The notes: generated from the letters alone by a model not told the origin. Positions 12,657 to 23,206 are shown, numbered from the stretch's first letter. The stretch is DNA of 64,000 nt from Emydura subglobosa (GCA_007922225.1 ML680098.1:3100001-3164000); one strand, 5' to 3'. Program-made: numbers and translations.

Positions 12657-12954
12657 AGGCAGGGTCTACACTACAAATTTACATCTGCATAGCTGCACCT
12701 ATAGCACTATCTGCACTGTAGCAGATATGGTGAAGATGCTCTAAGCCAAAGGGAGACAGCTCTCCTATTGGCTTAATAACTCCATCTCCTCAAGAGGCGG
12801 TAGCTATGTCAGAGGGAGACGCTTTCCTGCCAACATAGTGCTGTCTACACATTGGGGTTAAGGATAGTATAACTACGTTGCTCAGGAGTGTGGATTTTTC
12901 ACTCCCCTGAGCAAAGTAGTTATACTGAAGTAAGTATGTAATGTAAACCAAGCC
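12657..12954. mobile_element. MITE, GTCTACAC-type TIRs, TAG target duplication
   Basis: The left end AGGCAGGGTCTACACTACA and the right end (reverse complement GGCTTGGTTTACATTACA) pair with few mismatches. TAG stands at 12654-12656 and again at 12955-12957. The inside is palindromic near ACTCCCCTGAGCAAAGTAGT. The 3-bp duplication suggests PIF/Harbinger. No ORF. Confidence 0.75.
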
Positions 12955-13000
12955 TAGGAGTCTTAGCTCCAGGTCCCATACTCCAATCACTGATTATGTA
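12955..13000 (-). repeat. CORE-type SINE, segment C
   Basis: GGAGTCTTAGCTCCAGGTCC CATACTCCAATCACTGAT continues the antisense SINE (GGAGTCCTGACTCC... CTCTAACCACTAG in better copies). It closes the element split at 11456 and 12657. Confidence 0.65.
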
Positions 13001-13206
13001 AAATTTGGACTGATAACAAATGTGAAGGGTCGCACTTGCTCTCCCATTTACCTATTTCCTTGTTTATTTTAAACTTCTCTATATACAGTATAATTAGAGT
13101 GTAGAGAAAAAAAATATTCTGTTTAAAACTTCCCTTTCCTCAAATAATGTATTGTCTTTAGAAGCCTTTTACTTCCATTTTTTTAATTTATTTTAATAAT
13201 GTCAGG

Positions 13207-13268
13207 CCAAATTAATCTCTGGCATAACTTCATGGACATCAAAGGAGTTATGCCAGACATGAATTTGG
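13207..13268. repeat. Near-perfect hairpin, 23-bp arms
   Basis: Arms 13207-13229 and 13246-13268 pair with two mismatches (CTGGCATAACT / AGTTATGCCAG at the stem top) around a 16-base loop. Another member of the short palindromic families in this window. Confidence 0.75.
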
Positions 13269-13275
13269 TTTTTCT

Positions 13276-15450
13276 GGTATTGATTTAAAAATGTTTTGTT
13301 GTTGGGAGTTCCCCTTGTCCACCCCAGCTCAGCATTTGAGTCTGGGAGTGGGTGAGAAACCCACACTCACATTCCAAATTCTATTTGTCACTTCCTTTCT
13401 CTATATAGTGTATGTTTTCTCTCTCTTTCCTTTGTTCCCATCATTGCGAGGTGAAAAAGTGTCTCTCCTATAAGCATAAGACAAGAATGTTGTAATATAT
13501 ATACCTATGCATGTGCACAGTACTTTAGCCTGTCTGTCTTACACTTGTGGTGTTGTTTATCTCTAATTAATTTAATTATTAATTAATGATGTATTAAAAA
13601 ATGTAAAAGTAAATATTTCTGCTAAAATAGGCTGGTTTGGTTTGGTTTCCTCCCCCCATCCCTCCTAACCTTTATATATTTAAAACCTAAGAAGAAAGAT
13701 TGTCCTGTTTGCTGGGAACATCTCTACTTTGGATTTTGGCAGGTTAAAAAAACCTCTAGTTTTTGAGGAAAACTTTAAATACTTTCCATCTGCCATACTG
13801 TACACAGAATATCCACAAGAGGGAACTCTTTTATATAAAGAAGACTTGTTTTCTTGCTGTTAAAATATTGGTTTCCGAAACCAGACCATCCTGATTTATA
13901 TCACCCTGTTAGGATCGTGTCACAGATCTTATTACCTGGTAGCCATAGACAGAGTAAAATAAAATACAGTATTTATTAGAGATGTGTAAACACTAGCAGT
14001 TATGTAAACACTTTTTCAGCTCTTTTTGCAATACTAAGTAAAGGAACTTTATGTATACGTTTGTTTACTGTGAATAGATGACTCCAGGAAATGTAGCCTT
14101 AAATATCTTGTTTGTTTTTGAATGCAACTGCAAATACAGTTGTTAACATAGTCAATTAAGCTTGCAGCTTCTGTTTCTAAACTGTTTATATTAAAAAAAA
14201 AAAAAGTATCAAAAGAAGTGGCTTTTCTTGATCTAAAACTGGGCAGTTTGATGAATAATTAATTATAAATTTTATTTCTGTACATTCACAAATCAATGAA
14301 CCAACTGCAAGATTATCTGATTTATTCATAGTTTGCAATACTTACAAGTTTCTTCATCCAGTAGTTCTTGGTCACTGATCATTTATGAAGAATTCAAAGC
14401 AAATATTCAAAATTTGCCATTTACTCTAAGTCACATCATTTGAAATCAGTTGGTATAAACAAAGTGTGAAGTTAAGTATGTGCATATGTCTTTGCAGAAT
14501 TGTGACTTTATGTAACTGAACAGCAGGAAAGATTTTAAATTGGATATTAAGTATGAAATTAAAATTTACAGTTCCCTGTGTATTGTTTCCTTAGTTATGT
14601 AATATGAATATTTCACTAGCAGAAGCCTAAAATGTATGCTAGAATATTCATATAAAGAAATGCAAAAGTGGTGTGAACAGGCTAAGGAAATTATTTTAAA
14701 AATCAAATGTAATTAGGTTTTAGTGCCTGTTAAATTCAGCCTTTTGAAAAGAGGATACTTTGTACGTCTGGGAACTGCTGCTTGGAAAGACTACTTTACA
14801 AGTACCTGCTGTATATGGTCATATGTTACACATAATTACATGTATACCTGATACATTTCCATAGCAGCTTTCATCTACAAGGATCCTGTATATAATGTGT
14901 AAAGCTCTCATGCACCACTATAAGGAGTGGGGGACACAAATACCTGGGTAACTTTTTAAAATATATTTTCTTTTAAATTCATAAAACACACTTTATAAAA
15001 CACTTGCATGTGTCATAGTTGAGAAAGCTCACGGTATAGCAGTCAAAGCTACACTCTTCTTCCTCCCAGCAAAATAAATTCCCTGCCCCCTCTCAGACAA
15101 AAGTCAGGAAAAAGAGAGCGGCCCTATACAATGCCTGACAACATTCTGACTGTCAGGCTAGCACTCATAGCAAATTCCAGTGTTCAGGACCGTCACTGGG
15201 AATCCTCTCCCTCCAGTTTCCATTAACACCTCAGCAAATCACGTAGAGAGGAGTGGCTGTGCACTGTTATATACCCATCTGTGTTCTACCCCTGACGTGG
15301 CTGCTTTTTGCTGATGGGTACAGGGATTCCTATCTACGTATAACACCTTTTAAGGAAGTTCTCCATCTGCAACCCACAGACCTCTGGTAATTGAACTACC
15401 AGCAGGGTTCCAGTCCCAGATTGAGGGTGCGGTTATTTAATAATTACATT
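13276..15450. other. Repeat-poor AT-rich upstream stretch
   Basis: Apart from A-runs and (TTAA)-like bits, no interspersed repeat is recognisable from about 13.7 to 15.4 kb, unlike the flanks. No ORF of note. It lies 3-5 kb upstream of the KCNMA1 start and is a candidate for conserved regulatory DNA, which cannot be judged without alignment. Confidence 0.45.
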
Positions 15451-16375
15451 TTTGCAGCATTTCCTGGCCTATCCCCCCTCCCGCCGTGAGTTTTTAAACA
15501 GCTGTGAGCAGTCAATAATTGGTAACAAATGCAGGGGCCCGACGGGGCGCGAGGCCAATGTCACCAGCATAATCTGCGGATGTGTGCAGCAGGGGAGAGC
15601 TCTTCACAACCTGACCCACTTTCCACCAGCCAGCATCCTCCTCCTTCCTTGTCACAGCAATCCGTTGCTAATCCTCTAGTTCCCAGGTGTTAAATATCAG
15701 GCCGTGAGCCCGTTTCCTACGGCGCCAGGTGTGTAGTATATCCGAATATACGAAGACCTCAGTATTTACCGTGACGACGTCTCCTCCATACAGAAGGAAG
15801 TTCTCAGCCCGAGAAGAAGCTATCTCGGGGGTGAAATATGCGAGATGCACAGGAGCAAACTACAACAATACATTTGCACACTTAGTGCAACTAGATTGAT
15901 CCATGTTCCAGGGGTCACGCTAGTGTATTTTTCAAAAGCTTAATGCAGTCTTCAAATGTGGTATGTTCGATTTTTAAAAAAAGGCTCCGTGACAGATGCA
16001 GACACGGGCACTGTTACAGTCAAAGGTTAAGTAATGATTATTTTATAATGGTGGCTCTATGCACGAACAATAAACAGATCTGCGGGGGAAATGTCATGCA
16101 CACACACGCTTTGGCATTTTGCCCTGGGAGAGATGACAGCAGGCTCTGCCTAGCACGTTGTGCGGACAACAGGGGTATCAGAGCAAAGGTCGAGGGGGGG
16201 ATTAAAAACCATTTATAAAAAATCTTGAGCTTCTTTGCAAGGGTGAGCCGAGAAACGCATGCGGCCCAGATCAGATTTTTTATTGCTAGTTCTTTCCAGC
16301 TCCTGTCGTTAGATTACATTTCATAGAAGCACCTGGGACATTCAGCAATTTACGGTGTGTGGGGTCCCGGTCTCT

Positions 16376-16466
16376 AGTGGTTTTTTACAGTACTTTTTCC
16401 CCTCTTTTTTTTTTTTTTTTGTAACACCTGGGAAAGATATAGCGATATATATATATATACACACAC
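16376..16466 (+). repeat. Poly-T tract followed by (AT)n/(AC)n microsatellite
   Basis: A run of about 15 T near 16407 is followed by alternating AT and then CACACA at 16443-16466. Simple sequence with no gene content. Confidence 0.8.
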
Positions 16467-16875
16467 CATAGTTTTCCGATGTTCATTTCATTGTTTTTTC
16501 AGCGAGCTTTGGAAGCAGCAAATCCTCCTCGTATCTTCCGGCACCTGCTGCTGCAACTCAACCAGGCACCAGCATCTGCGAGCTCTGTTTCTCTCCCTTC
16601 TCTGCGCCTTCTCCACACATACACCCCCTTCCCACCCAACATACCCCGCAGCTTCGAATTACGAGTTTGATTAAACAGGGCAGAAACCATTGCTCTCCCT
16701 TCCCGCCCCCCCGCAGGATTAACGCCCCTGCCCTCCCTCTTAAATCTTGTTGCGCCTGGTTAATTGCACTGGCCATGCAGTTCCCAGGGAAGGAGATGGA
16801 GGAATAAATAGAATGAATGGCACCGGAGCAAGCTTCCAGCAACTCCGATGCCCACTCCTGCCCTCTGTGTGTGTA

Positions 16876-16924
16876 TGTCTCTCCCTCTCTCTCTCTCTCT
16901 CTCTGCCCTCGCCCCCCCCCCCTC
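16876..16924 (+). repeat. (CT)n tract and poly-C, polypyrimidine
   Basis: CT dinucleotides at 16880-16903 lead into CCTCGCC and a C-run. A polypyrimidine/polypurine tract of this type just upstream of a CpG-island promoter resembles GAGA-like or H-DNA-prone elements, but that role is only inferred. Confidence 0.75.
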
Positions 16925-17336
16925 CTCCGCATTTCGTATTCTGGTCACTATGATCTGCTGTACAGAGAGGATGGAAAACATCGGTACTGGAAATAAATCG
17001 CATTCGGCAGATGGGCGGGGGGGAGCGAGACACAGAGCCGAAGAGGCATGACAGGCACCCTGCGTTAGCCGGTACGTCACGGCAGCCACCAAACCAGCCA
17101 AGAGCACGTTGGCTTTGAGGGGGGGGTGGATTTTGTTCGCCCCCCTCCCCAGGCTCCCATCCCTCCATCCCCATCTTGGCTCAGGCGATCCGCGCCCTGC
17201 CGCTGGGCTGGGGACGAGCGCGCGGCGACGGTCTCAGCCAGGCGAGGAGGACTTGTTGGGCTGGCCGGGCGCACCGGCTGAGCGTGGCTCCGCCTCGCCT
17301 TGCCTCGCCGCCGCTGCTACCTGTGCACTGCGGGCG

Positions 17337-17356
17337 GGCGTGTGTGTGTGTGTGTC
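17337..17356 (+). repeat. (GT)n microsatellite in the KCNMA1 5' leader region
   Basis: About nine GT units lie inside the GC-rich leader. It may be transcribed, depending on the start site, and is likely to vary in length. Confidence 0.85.
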
Positions 17357-17884
17357 TCGCGCCGCCTCGAGCCCGCTCCAGCCCCAGCAGCCGCGCGGCT
17401 TTTCCCTCCCGAGCCGGGGCGCGCGGCAGGAGGAGGCTCCCGGGAAGACGCGCCGGAGCCGCGCTGCGACCCTGAGGAACCTGCAGCCAGAGCGCAGCAT
17501 CCTCCCCTCCAGCCGCCGCCGCCGAGTCCCGGTTGGTCTCCTTCGTGCGCCCAGCTGCCCCCCGGAGGGGGGTCGGGGGCAGCGGAATCGTGTCTTCCCG
17601 CCGCGGGCGGCTAGAAGAGGACGAGGCCAGGGAGGCGCGGGCGAAGCCGCCCGGCGGCAGGCTGGGTGCGTGGCCGTGCGCCTGGGGGAGCGGGAGCAGC
17701 CGCCGCCGCCTCAGCCCTGGAGGAGGATCCTGAAGGATGGGAGAGGAGGCAGCAGCGGCAGCAGCACGAGCACAGATGGGCAAGCGGAGGATGAACTAGG
17801 CTCCGTCCCCGGGAGGCTGCTGCGGGCTGCCAGGGGAGAGGGGGCAGAGGCGAGGAAGGGGCTGGACTTGGAGGAGGAGGGTGT

Positions 17885-18072
17885 GCGCGGTGGGGGGAGG
17901 GGGGTGATTATTAATACGAAGTTAAAGACGGCTCCCGATCAACCGCTGCCGGGAAGAGCCCAGGCAGGCGCTGGAAGAGACCCGCTGGGGCAGGGGCAAA
18001 GGGGGGGCGCAGCTCTGGGGACCCCGGAGCCGGCGGGGGTGGTGGGGGCTGTGATTTGGGGGTGGGGCGGGG
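17885..18072 (+). promoter_or_regulatory. G-quadruplex-prone G-runs in the KCNMA1 5' leader
   Basis: Two clusters of G-runs occur: about 17890-17906 (GGGGGG then GGGGGG) and about 18000-18072, where at least six runs of three or more G are separated by short loops. Such sequence can form G4 structures in DNA or, if transcribed, in the mRNA leader, and could tune initiation on the uORF or the main start. Confidence 0.5.
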
Positions 18073-18210
18073 GCCGCGCAGCGGGGAGGAGGCAGCGGGG
18101 TGGGCGTCTGGAGGCAGCGCGGAGCCGGGCCCTTTCCCCCCTTCGCCACCGCGGCGGCAGCAGCAGGGCATCGGGGAGCCGCTGGCCAGGGCCCGGCGGG
18201 CGGCAGCGCC

Positions 18211-18282
18211 ATGGCTGGTGAGGGCTGCGGTGGGGGGCGCTGGCGGCGGGCGGAGCTCCCCGCAGCCCCTGCTCGCTGTTAG
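18211..18282 (+). promoter_or_regulatory. Upstream ORF (23 codons) in the KCNMA1 leader, stopping 2 bases before the main ATG
   Basis: An ATG in a strong Kozak setting (gcgccATGg) at 18211 opens [20 protein letters not shown] plus three residues, and stops with TAG at 18280-18282. The KCNMA1 ATG starts at 18285, in another frame. If the transcript includes this ATG, scanning ribosomes would meet a good start just before the channel start, so leaky scanning, reinitiation or use of Met24/Met47 would matter. The peptide is low-complexity and unlikely to have its own function. That it is translated is an inference. Confidence 0.6.
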
Positions 18283-18284
18283 CC

Positions 18285-18605
18285 ATGGCAAATGGCAGCG
18301 GCGGCGGCAGCAGCAGCAGCAGCTACGCCTCGGGCGGCGGCGGCGGCATTAGAATGAGCAACAGCCTCGGCGCCAGCAATCTCCACACGGACTCGTCCTC
18401 GTCCCCGGCCAGCGGCCCCAAGATGGATGAGCTCATCATCCCGGTGTCCATGGAGGTGCCCTGCGACAGCCGCGGACAGCGCATGTGGTGGGCTTTCCTC
18501 GCCTCGTCCATGGTCACTTTCTTCGGGGGGCTCTTCATCATCCTGCTCTGGAGGACCCTCAAGTACCTGTGGACCGTCTGCTGCCACTGCGGGGTCAAAC
18601 CCAAG
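18285..18605 (+). CDS. KCNMA1: KCNMA1 (Slo1/BK channel alpha subunit), first coding exon, 107 codons, 5' partial gene
   Basis: Seen: an ATG in good context (gttagccATGgc) opens 107 codons that run to a splice donor. Residues 1-46 are a Gly/Ser-rich low-complexity tail. Residues 47-66 ([20 protein letters not shown]) and the following [13 protein letters not shown] segment closely match vertebrate BK alpha. Residues 68-93 form the S0 transmembrane helix, which places the N-terminus outside the cell. Residues 94-107 begin the S0-S1 loop; Cys99, Cys100 and Cys102 match the CCxC cluster that is palmitoylated in mammalian BK channels. Known: BK channels are tetramers gated by voltage and calcium, and S0 contacts beta subunits. 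Start choice: MANG matches the longest vertebrate isoform, and an in-frame TGA at 18219-18221 closes the frame upstream. Met24 (18354) and Met47 (18423) correspond to the shorter MSSN and MDAL starts known in mammals. The voltage sensor, pore and RCK domains lie in later exons beyond the window. Confidence 0.97.
18295..18347 (+). repeat. Coding GGC/AGC triplet runs in exon 1
   Basis: Runs of GGC and AGC triplets encode the Gly/Ser tail (Gly4-Gly21). The corresponding region varies in length among vertebrate BK channels, with a long Ser run in human. Slippage-driven length polymorphism is expected here. Confidence 0.8.
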
Positions 18606-18611
18606 GTAACC
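18604..18611 (+). other. 5' splice donor of KCNMA1 exon 1
   Basis: The sequence reads AAG|GTAACC, with the cut between 18605 and 18606. It fits the vertebrate donor consensus and leaves the exon in phase 0 after Lys107. This matches the place where vertebrate BK alpha leaves the CCHCG..K segment. Read-through past the donor diverges at once into Pro/Leu-rich residues unlike the channel. Confidence 0.92.
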
Positions 18612-19050
18612 CTTCTTCCTCTTCCCCGGTGTTCATGGGGAGCTCTCCAAGGCTCGGGGGTAGCGGGGTGGGGGGACGGGACACGACGTCGTAGGGAGCT
18701 GGGAATGAAGGCGAGGATTTAATTATTTGGTTTTGGTGCGTGTTTATTGTAGGGTCGCGTGGGGAGGGGGTGTGTGCGTGCACTGAAGCGTTCCTCGCGT
18801 GGCGGTGTTGCGGTTGGGTCGCCTTTAGGCTCTGCGCCGCTGCGTGTGAGCGGAGTGGCTCCGTGCGGGGTAACGTGAGGAGAGGTTTCCCAGCTACAGA
18901 CGGCTCCTCCTTCAGCGGCTGGTGGCAGGAGAGTCACCCCCGCGCTGTCCGCTGGGCAGGTCACTACCGAGCGGGACAGTGTCGCGGGTGTAGGTCCAAA
19001 GCTGCCTCTCCCCTAGGGCAACATCTGTGGGGGACAGGAGATTTGCTGGT

Positions 19051-22000
19051 GCTGGTTGTTCTTTGCCGAAGTGAGTTGTTGTTTTTCTTCCATGGCACCA
19101 AGAAGGAAGAGGGGAAAAAAAAAAAAACTTGGCAGAATTCATTTCTCCCGAGGCTAGGTCCACGCTCCTTGAGCGCCTCTCGTATGCTTCTGTTTGCCAT
19201 GGTAAATGTAGATGTATCTTGTGAATTTGTAAGTAACGCACTGGATCACGTTTTCTTCTGTAGTTTCTCCAGGATTTAGCACTTGAAGGTGCTTGGGAGT
19301 CCTTCCACTATTTACATATTACCAGATGGAAAGTAGCACAGTGAACATGCTTACAGCTTCTCTGAGGCCGTCTTCAACCCCCCAAGCCAGGAGACTGATC
19401 ATGGCTAAACAGAGATTATCATGAGCCTTCCTTTTTTTTTTTTTTTAATTTGAGAAAAATGGGACAGAAAGTGTTAAGGCTCTGAATTTGCTAAGGTGGA
19501 TTTTGACAGACAATTTAAGACCCCAAAATAGACTGGCAGCTGGAGTTTCTCCCCTTCCCTTTTCACATTTTTTGGATTACACATGGAATAATATCTGCTT
19601 TAGTTATTCCTGGCACACAAACACTCACAAGAACACACACACCTTTTAATATATGGTTGCTAGGTTGCTAGCTTGCTTTGACGTACAGTGAGCTGCCTAC
19701 CTCTTTTCTCCCCCCACCTATGATATGGCATAACCTGGTTGTACAAGAGGGTTGCTTTTTACTGGAAATAAGAAAAAGTTGTAAAGTAAAGTAATCATGT
19801 AGCATCTTGGGAAATGTGATACAGTTAGTGTATTTTTCTTGTGGCATTAGGTAGCTTATGATAAAGTTGGGGTTACCTAAAGAAGAACCTCTACATTTCA
19901 GTTGGAAATAGCACAATTATTACAAACCTTATCAGTGGAAAATGTGGCAATAAAATAGATGAGGTAAAGTGAAACTTTTAACTCTGGTTTGACTTATAGA
20001 AAAAAATTCTTACAGGAAATGGAGATTTCTGTTTAATAAAAGAAACTGAAATGTGAGCTTGTAGAAAGAAAGATTTGCCAGGTGTGCACATAGAGCTTAG
20101 CTGTATTTTATGACAATAAATGTGTGTTTTGGAAAATACTGGTTCCTATGAAAGGAAAAACTAAATTCCCAAGAGAGGGGTAGCTAGCTCCATTTGTCTG
20201 GAGTTTTCCCTTTATATTTTCAGTCTTCTCCTCTGCTGCTAAATCTATTGGAGTCACAGAAGGCACAAAGGATACAGAAAATGCTAGGAGGTGATTGACA
20301 GCATCACCTACTTCTTCACCCATGAGATTCAAAAGCTACCTTTTAACAAACTGCTTATTATAGTGCCTTCCTAAATGTCTTAGGACTGACAGTCAGTTCT
20401 TAGGAGCTGGTCAGTTAAAGCAGCTCATGTATCTCTGAAGGAAAGTTAGGAAAGGCACATCCAAATTATCTTCTAAACATGCATTTCAAACAGGTCGAAT
20501 GTGTTAAATAACTGTCTGCCACCTCTGGTCCCATCCTTTTATGTTTGAGTTGTCTCAGGTCTTTCTTACTTGTGCAGGCAAAATCCTCATCCAGTAGTAA
20601 GTCAAGAGCCTACTTCACATCTTGGAGCTAAAATAGTCAGTGGAAGAGGTTAGGGAGGGCAGTGGAGGACTCTGAAGGCAGGGGGAGATGTGCACCTTTT
20701 TTTAAAGATGTAACTATTACATTTGTGCAGATTGGTTTTTGTAGCATCTGATAAAGAATAATTAGCCAGGCCCCAGTTCTGCATTCCTGGTACACCCAGG
20801 AGTCCCCCTGATTTTTGTTTTTGGGTGCACAAAGAGTGCACAAATGTACCACAAATGCTAGAAAAGGAGGTCTGAACAGATACCAGCTAAGATGACAAAT
20901 ACACTTAAGCTTCCTCAGAGCTGTATGCCCCAGGGCCACTGGGGAAAGGCTGCTATAATAAACCTGTGAATATGCACACATTCACAGGTATGTTATGTCC
21001 CCTACTTTGAGCTCCAGGAAGTACAGGGACTGAAATGTGTTTTTATGTGTTTGGCGTGACAAGTAACTGTGTTGGGATCTTTCTTCTCTATTATGTCTTT
21101 TTCTTCTCCTCTGGATGGGGCAGAGTTAGGATATCCCACTCCTTGCATCTAAAAAAGGAGTGGTCTCAGCCTTCTAATAGATCTTTTTCATCTCTAACTT
21201 CCATGACTTATACCAAATAAGTTGCTCATGTATTAAAAGTCACAGAGAGCAGAATTATTGTGTTGTCAGCTGAACAGTACACCAAGTTCAGGCAGATTCC
21301 AAGAATTCAATCACCTGTTATTCCAAATAGCAGCAAAGCAGTTACTAACTGCTTTTCCTTAGAACCTCAGTTTAAAGCCCTGTACTTAATCCTGCAAGAC
21401 TCTGTCAGTTTCACTTTATGGACCTACCTCTTTTTAAGGGATGCATGAAATGGAGCCACAGTTCGTTCGTTCTTTTTTTATGTTTACAGTTGGTTTGGGA
21501 TTTAAAAAAAAAAAAGGATATTACACACTCTGTATTTAGCTCTTTATGTGCTACAAAATGTGTGGCTGCTGTGTGTTTCACTTTTCTTAGGGATGGGTGC
21601 AACAAGACAGACGGGAATGATAACATCCAACAGAAAGCTTTTCAAAATTCCAAAACCAATTTAGGCTGTTGCATAGTAATATGAAATGAATAGTAGCCAT
21701 TTTTTCTAATAACTCTTTGAAGATACAATTTATTTTGGACTGTAGGCTTAATGTGAAAGATGGAAATTTTTCTTTCTTTCTTTTTTTTTTTTTTCAGTCT
21801 GCCAGAAAAAATGATGTAAATTCCCACATGTTAATCTGTGCTTCAGACTATTTAAAAGTCACTGCAATTTCTAGGCACTATTTTTTGTATCTAACAAGTT
21901 ACACATTTTAATTTTTATTTGTACAACAATGCCTTTAGTCTTGTTTTCAGTTATAAAATGCTGTTTGTTTCTCAATGTCTTGTGTTTAACGCTGTATCTT

Positions 22001-22295
22001 AAGTAGTAAGTAGCTGTTTTCTTATTAAGAATTAGTAAGAAGTTCTTGAGTATGGTTTGCTTTTTCTCTGTTCTCTTTGGCAAACCCGTTCAGTTCCTCA
22101 ATTAGTATTTAAAATGGCAGAACATGAGATTGGAATAAGGTGGATTGGATTCTGATCATTTTACTTGCTGTTGTATATGGCAGTGTAATAAAAAGATTCA
22201 AATACGAATAATAAGAGTTACATTTACATTGTGTAATTTACACAATTACATTTGATGGGATTAAAAATAAGGTATATAATCCTTTTTGCTTCAGA
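19051..22295. other. Intron 1, no feature recognised
   Basis: Leaves the CpG island and becomes AT-rich. Contains A/T homopolymers (19117, 19432, 21509, 21782) and no recognisable exon, RNA gene or repeat family. Confidence 0.55.
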
Positions 22296-22482
22296 GCATA
22301 TATACTGATCACTTCCTGTCTGAAGTTAGGAAGGACCCACCTCTTCCATGGAGATAATTGCCCATTACAAGGTTTCTTCCAACTTCTTTTGAAGCATCTG
22401 GTACTGGTCACTGACAGATACTGGATTAGATGGATCTGCTACTGGCAATGCCAATGGTCCTGATTGACACTGTGAATACACT
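22296..22482 (+). mobile_element. CR1 LINE 3' end, degenerate
   Basis: TGAAGCATCTGGTACTGGTC ACTGACAGATACTGGATTAGATGGATC matches the well-known CR1 3' untranslated end (GGCTAGATGGACC in better copies). Truncated at its 5' side, as is typical of CR1. No reverse transcriptase is present. Confidence 0.8.
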
Positions 22483-23002
22483 ACTCTACCTTCAGAGTGT
22501 TTGGTTATATACCAGTTAACTTTTAAACAAGCTAATCAGTGAGACTGTGCCTGGCACTTGCCCAGGTTTGTAATGGAAAGAGAGGACATGTAGAATGTCT
22601 TTCCTACAGGGATTGCATGGGTATGCAAGACAGAGAGTGGGCCAGGTGCAGAGTGAAGTGGGCACTGTACCCTCTGGAGAGGTGGTGCATTGGCACTTTT
22701 TCTGTGCTCCCTGGATCCCCAGGGGGTATTGTATTGTATCATAGGTATCAAGCCTCCCAGAGCTCTTCCTAGCATGGTGCATCTTTGCGACAGCCCAGTC
22801 CATAGCATTCGCAGCTGTTTCTCTAAAAATGGTTGTTTTGAGGAATTTGCTTGACCCACCTATGACTACTACAAATGTCAAATTGCTGGACCACACCTAA
22901 TGAATGCCTTAAATTACCAACTAACTACTAACCATAAACTACTCTTTGAAGTTAACTTAGGCCACTTATTTCAGTAGATGTTGATAAACCACATAGTGTT
23001 AA

Positions 23003-23206
23003 GGCTGGTTGAAAATATTCTGTCAACTGTGTTTGATGGGAAAACTGGATTTTCAGTGAAACTAATATTTTCATGAAGTATCTTTTTTTTTTCATTGAAA
23101 ATGTTAGATTTTTCATCAACAGATCAAACCCCCAAACTGGAAAAATTTGCCACTGAAAAGTCAAAATTTTTTCTGGAGGGGGAAAGCCCATTTTCTGATC
23201 AGCTCT
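23003..23206. mobile_element. AT-rich MITE with GGCTGGTTGAAAAT-type TIRs
   Basis: The left end GGCTGGTTGAAAATATTC and the right end (reverse complement AGAGCTGATCAGAAAATG) are imperfect inverted repeats. The inside is rich in TTTTCATTGAAAAT-like palindromes. No coding content. Confidence 0.6.

Larger units (their letters stand above)
15451..17099. other. KCNMA1 proximal upstream region
   Basis: Composition rises towards GC through this stretch. It contains simple repeats (listed) and several overlapping short ORFs in all frames that look non-coding. CpGs are already frequent at 15480-15850. I see no separate gene. Confidence 0.5.
17100..19050 (+). promoter_or_regulatory. CpG island covering KCNMA1 promoter, 5' leader, exon 1 and start of intron 1
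   Basis: The stretch is strongly GC-rich and dense in CpG, in sharp contrast to the AT-rich DNA on both sides. It contains GC-box-like GGGCGG motifs (for example near 17011, 17332 and 18065) and no TATA box that I can place with confidence. That is the usual design of a TATA-less CpG-island promoter for a broadly used neuronal and muscle gene. The transcription start cannot be fixed from sequence. It is probably within about 17.1-18.1 kb. Boundaries are estimated by eye. Confidence 0.8.

Noticed and set aside
16558..17174. Overlapping minus-strand ORFs of 115-144 codons upstream of the promoter
   Set aside because: Translation is dominated by RERERERE and Gly runs from the (CT)n and poly-C tracts. 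Three frames are open at once, a composition effect.
17109..18221. 370-codon open frame across the CpG island, in the same frame as KCNMA1
   Set aside because: It begins at a TTG and not an ATG, is made of low-complexity Gly/Arg/Ala/Pro as expected from GC-rich DNA, and is closed by TGA at 18219-18221 before the real start.
18279..18587. Antisense ORFs opposite KCNMA1 exon 1
   Set aside because: They are reverse-frame shadows of the GC-rich coding exon, with Ala/Gly-rich translation and no family similarity.
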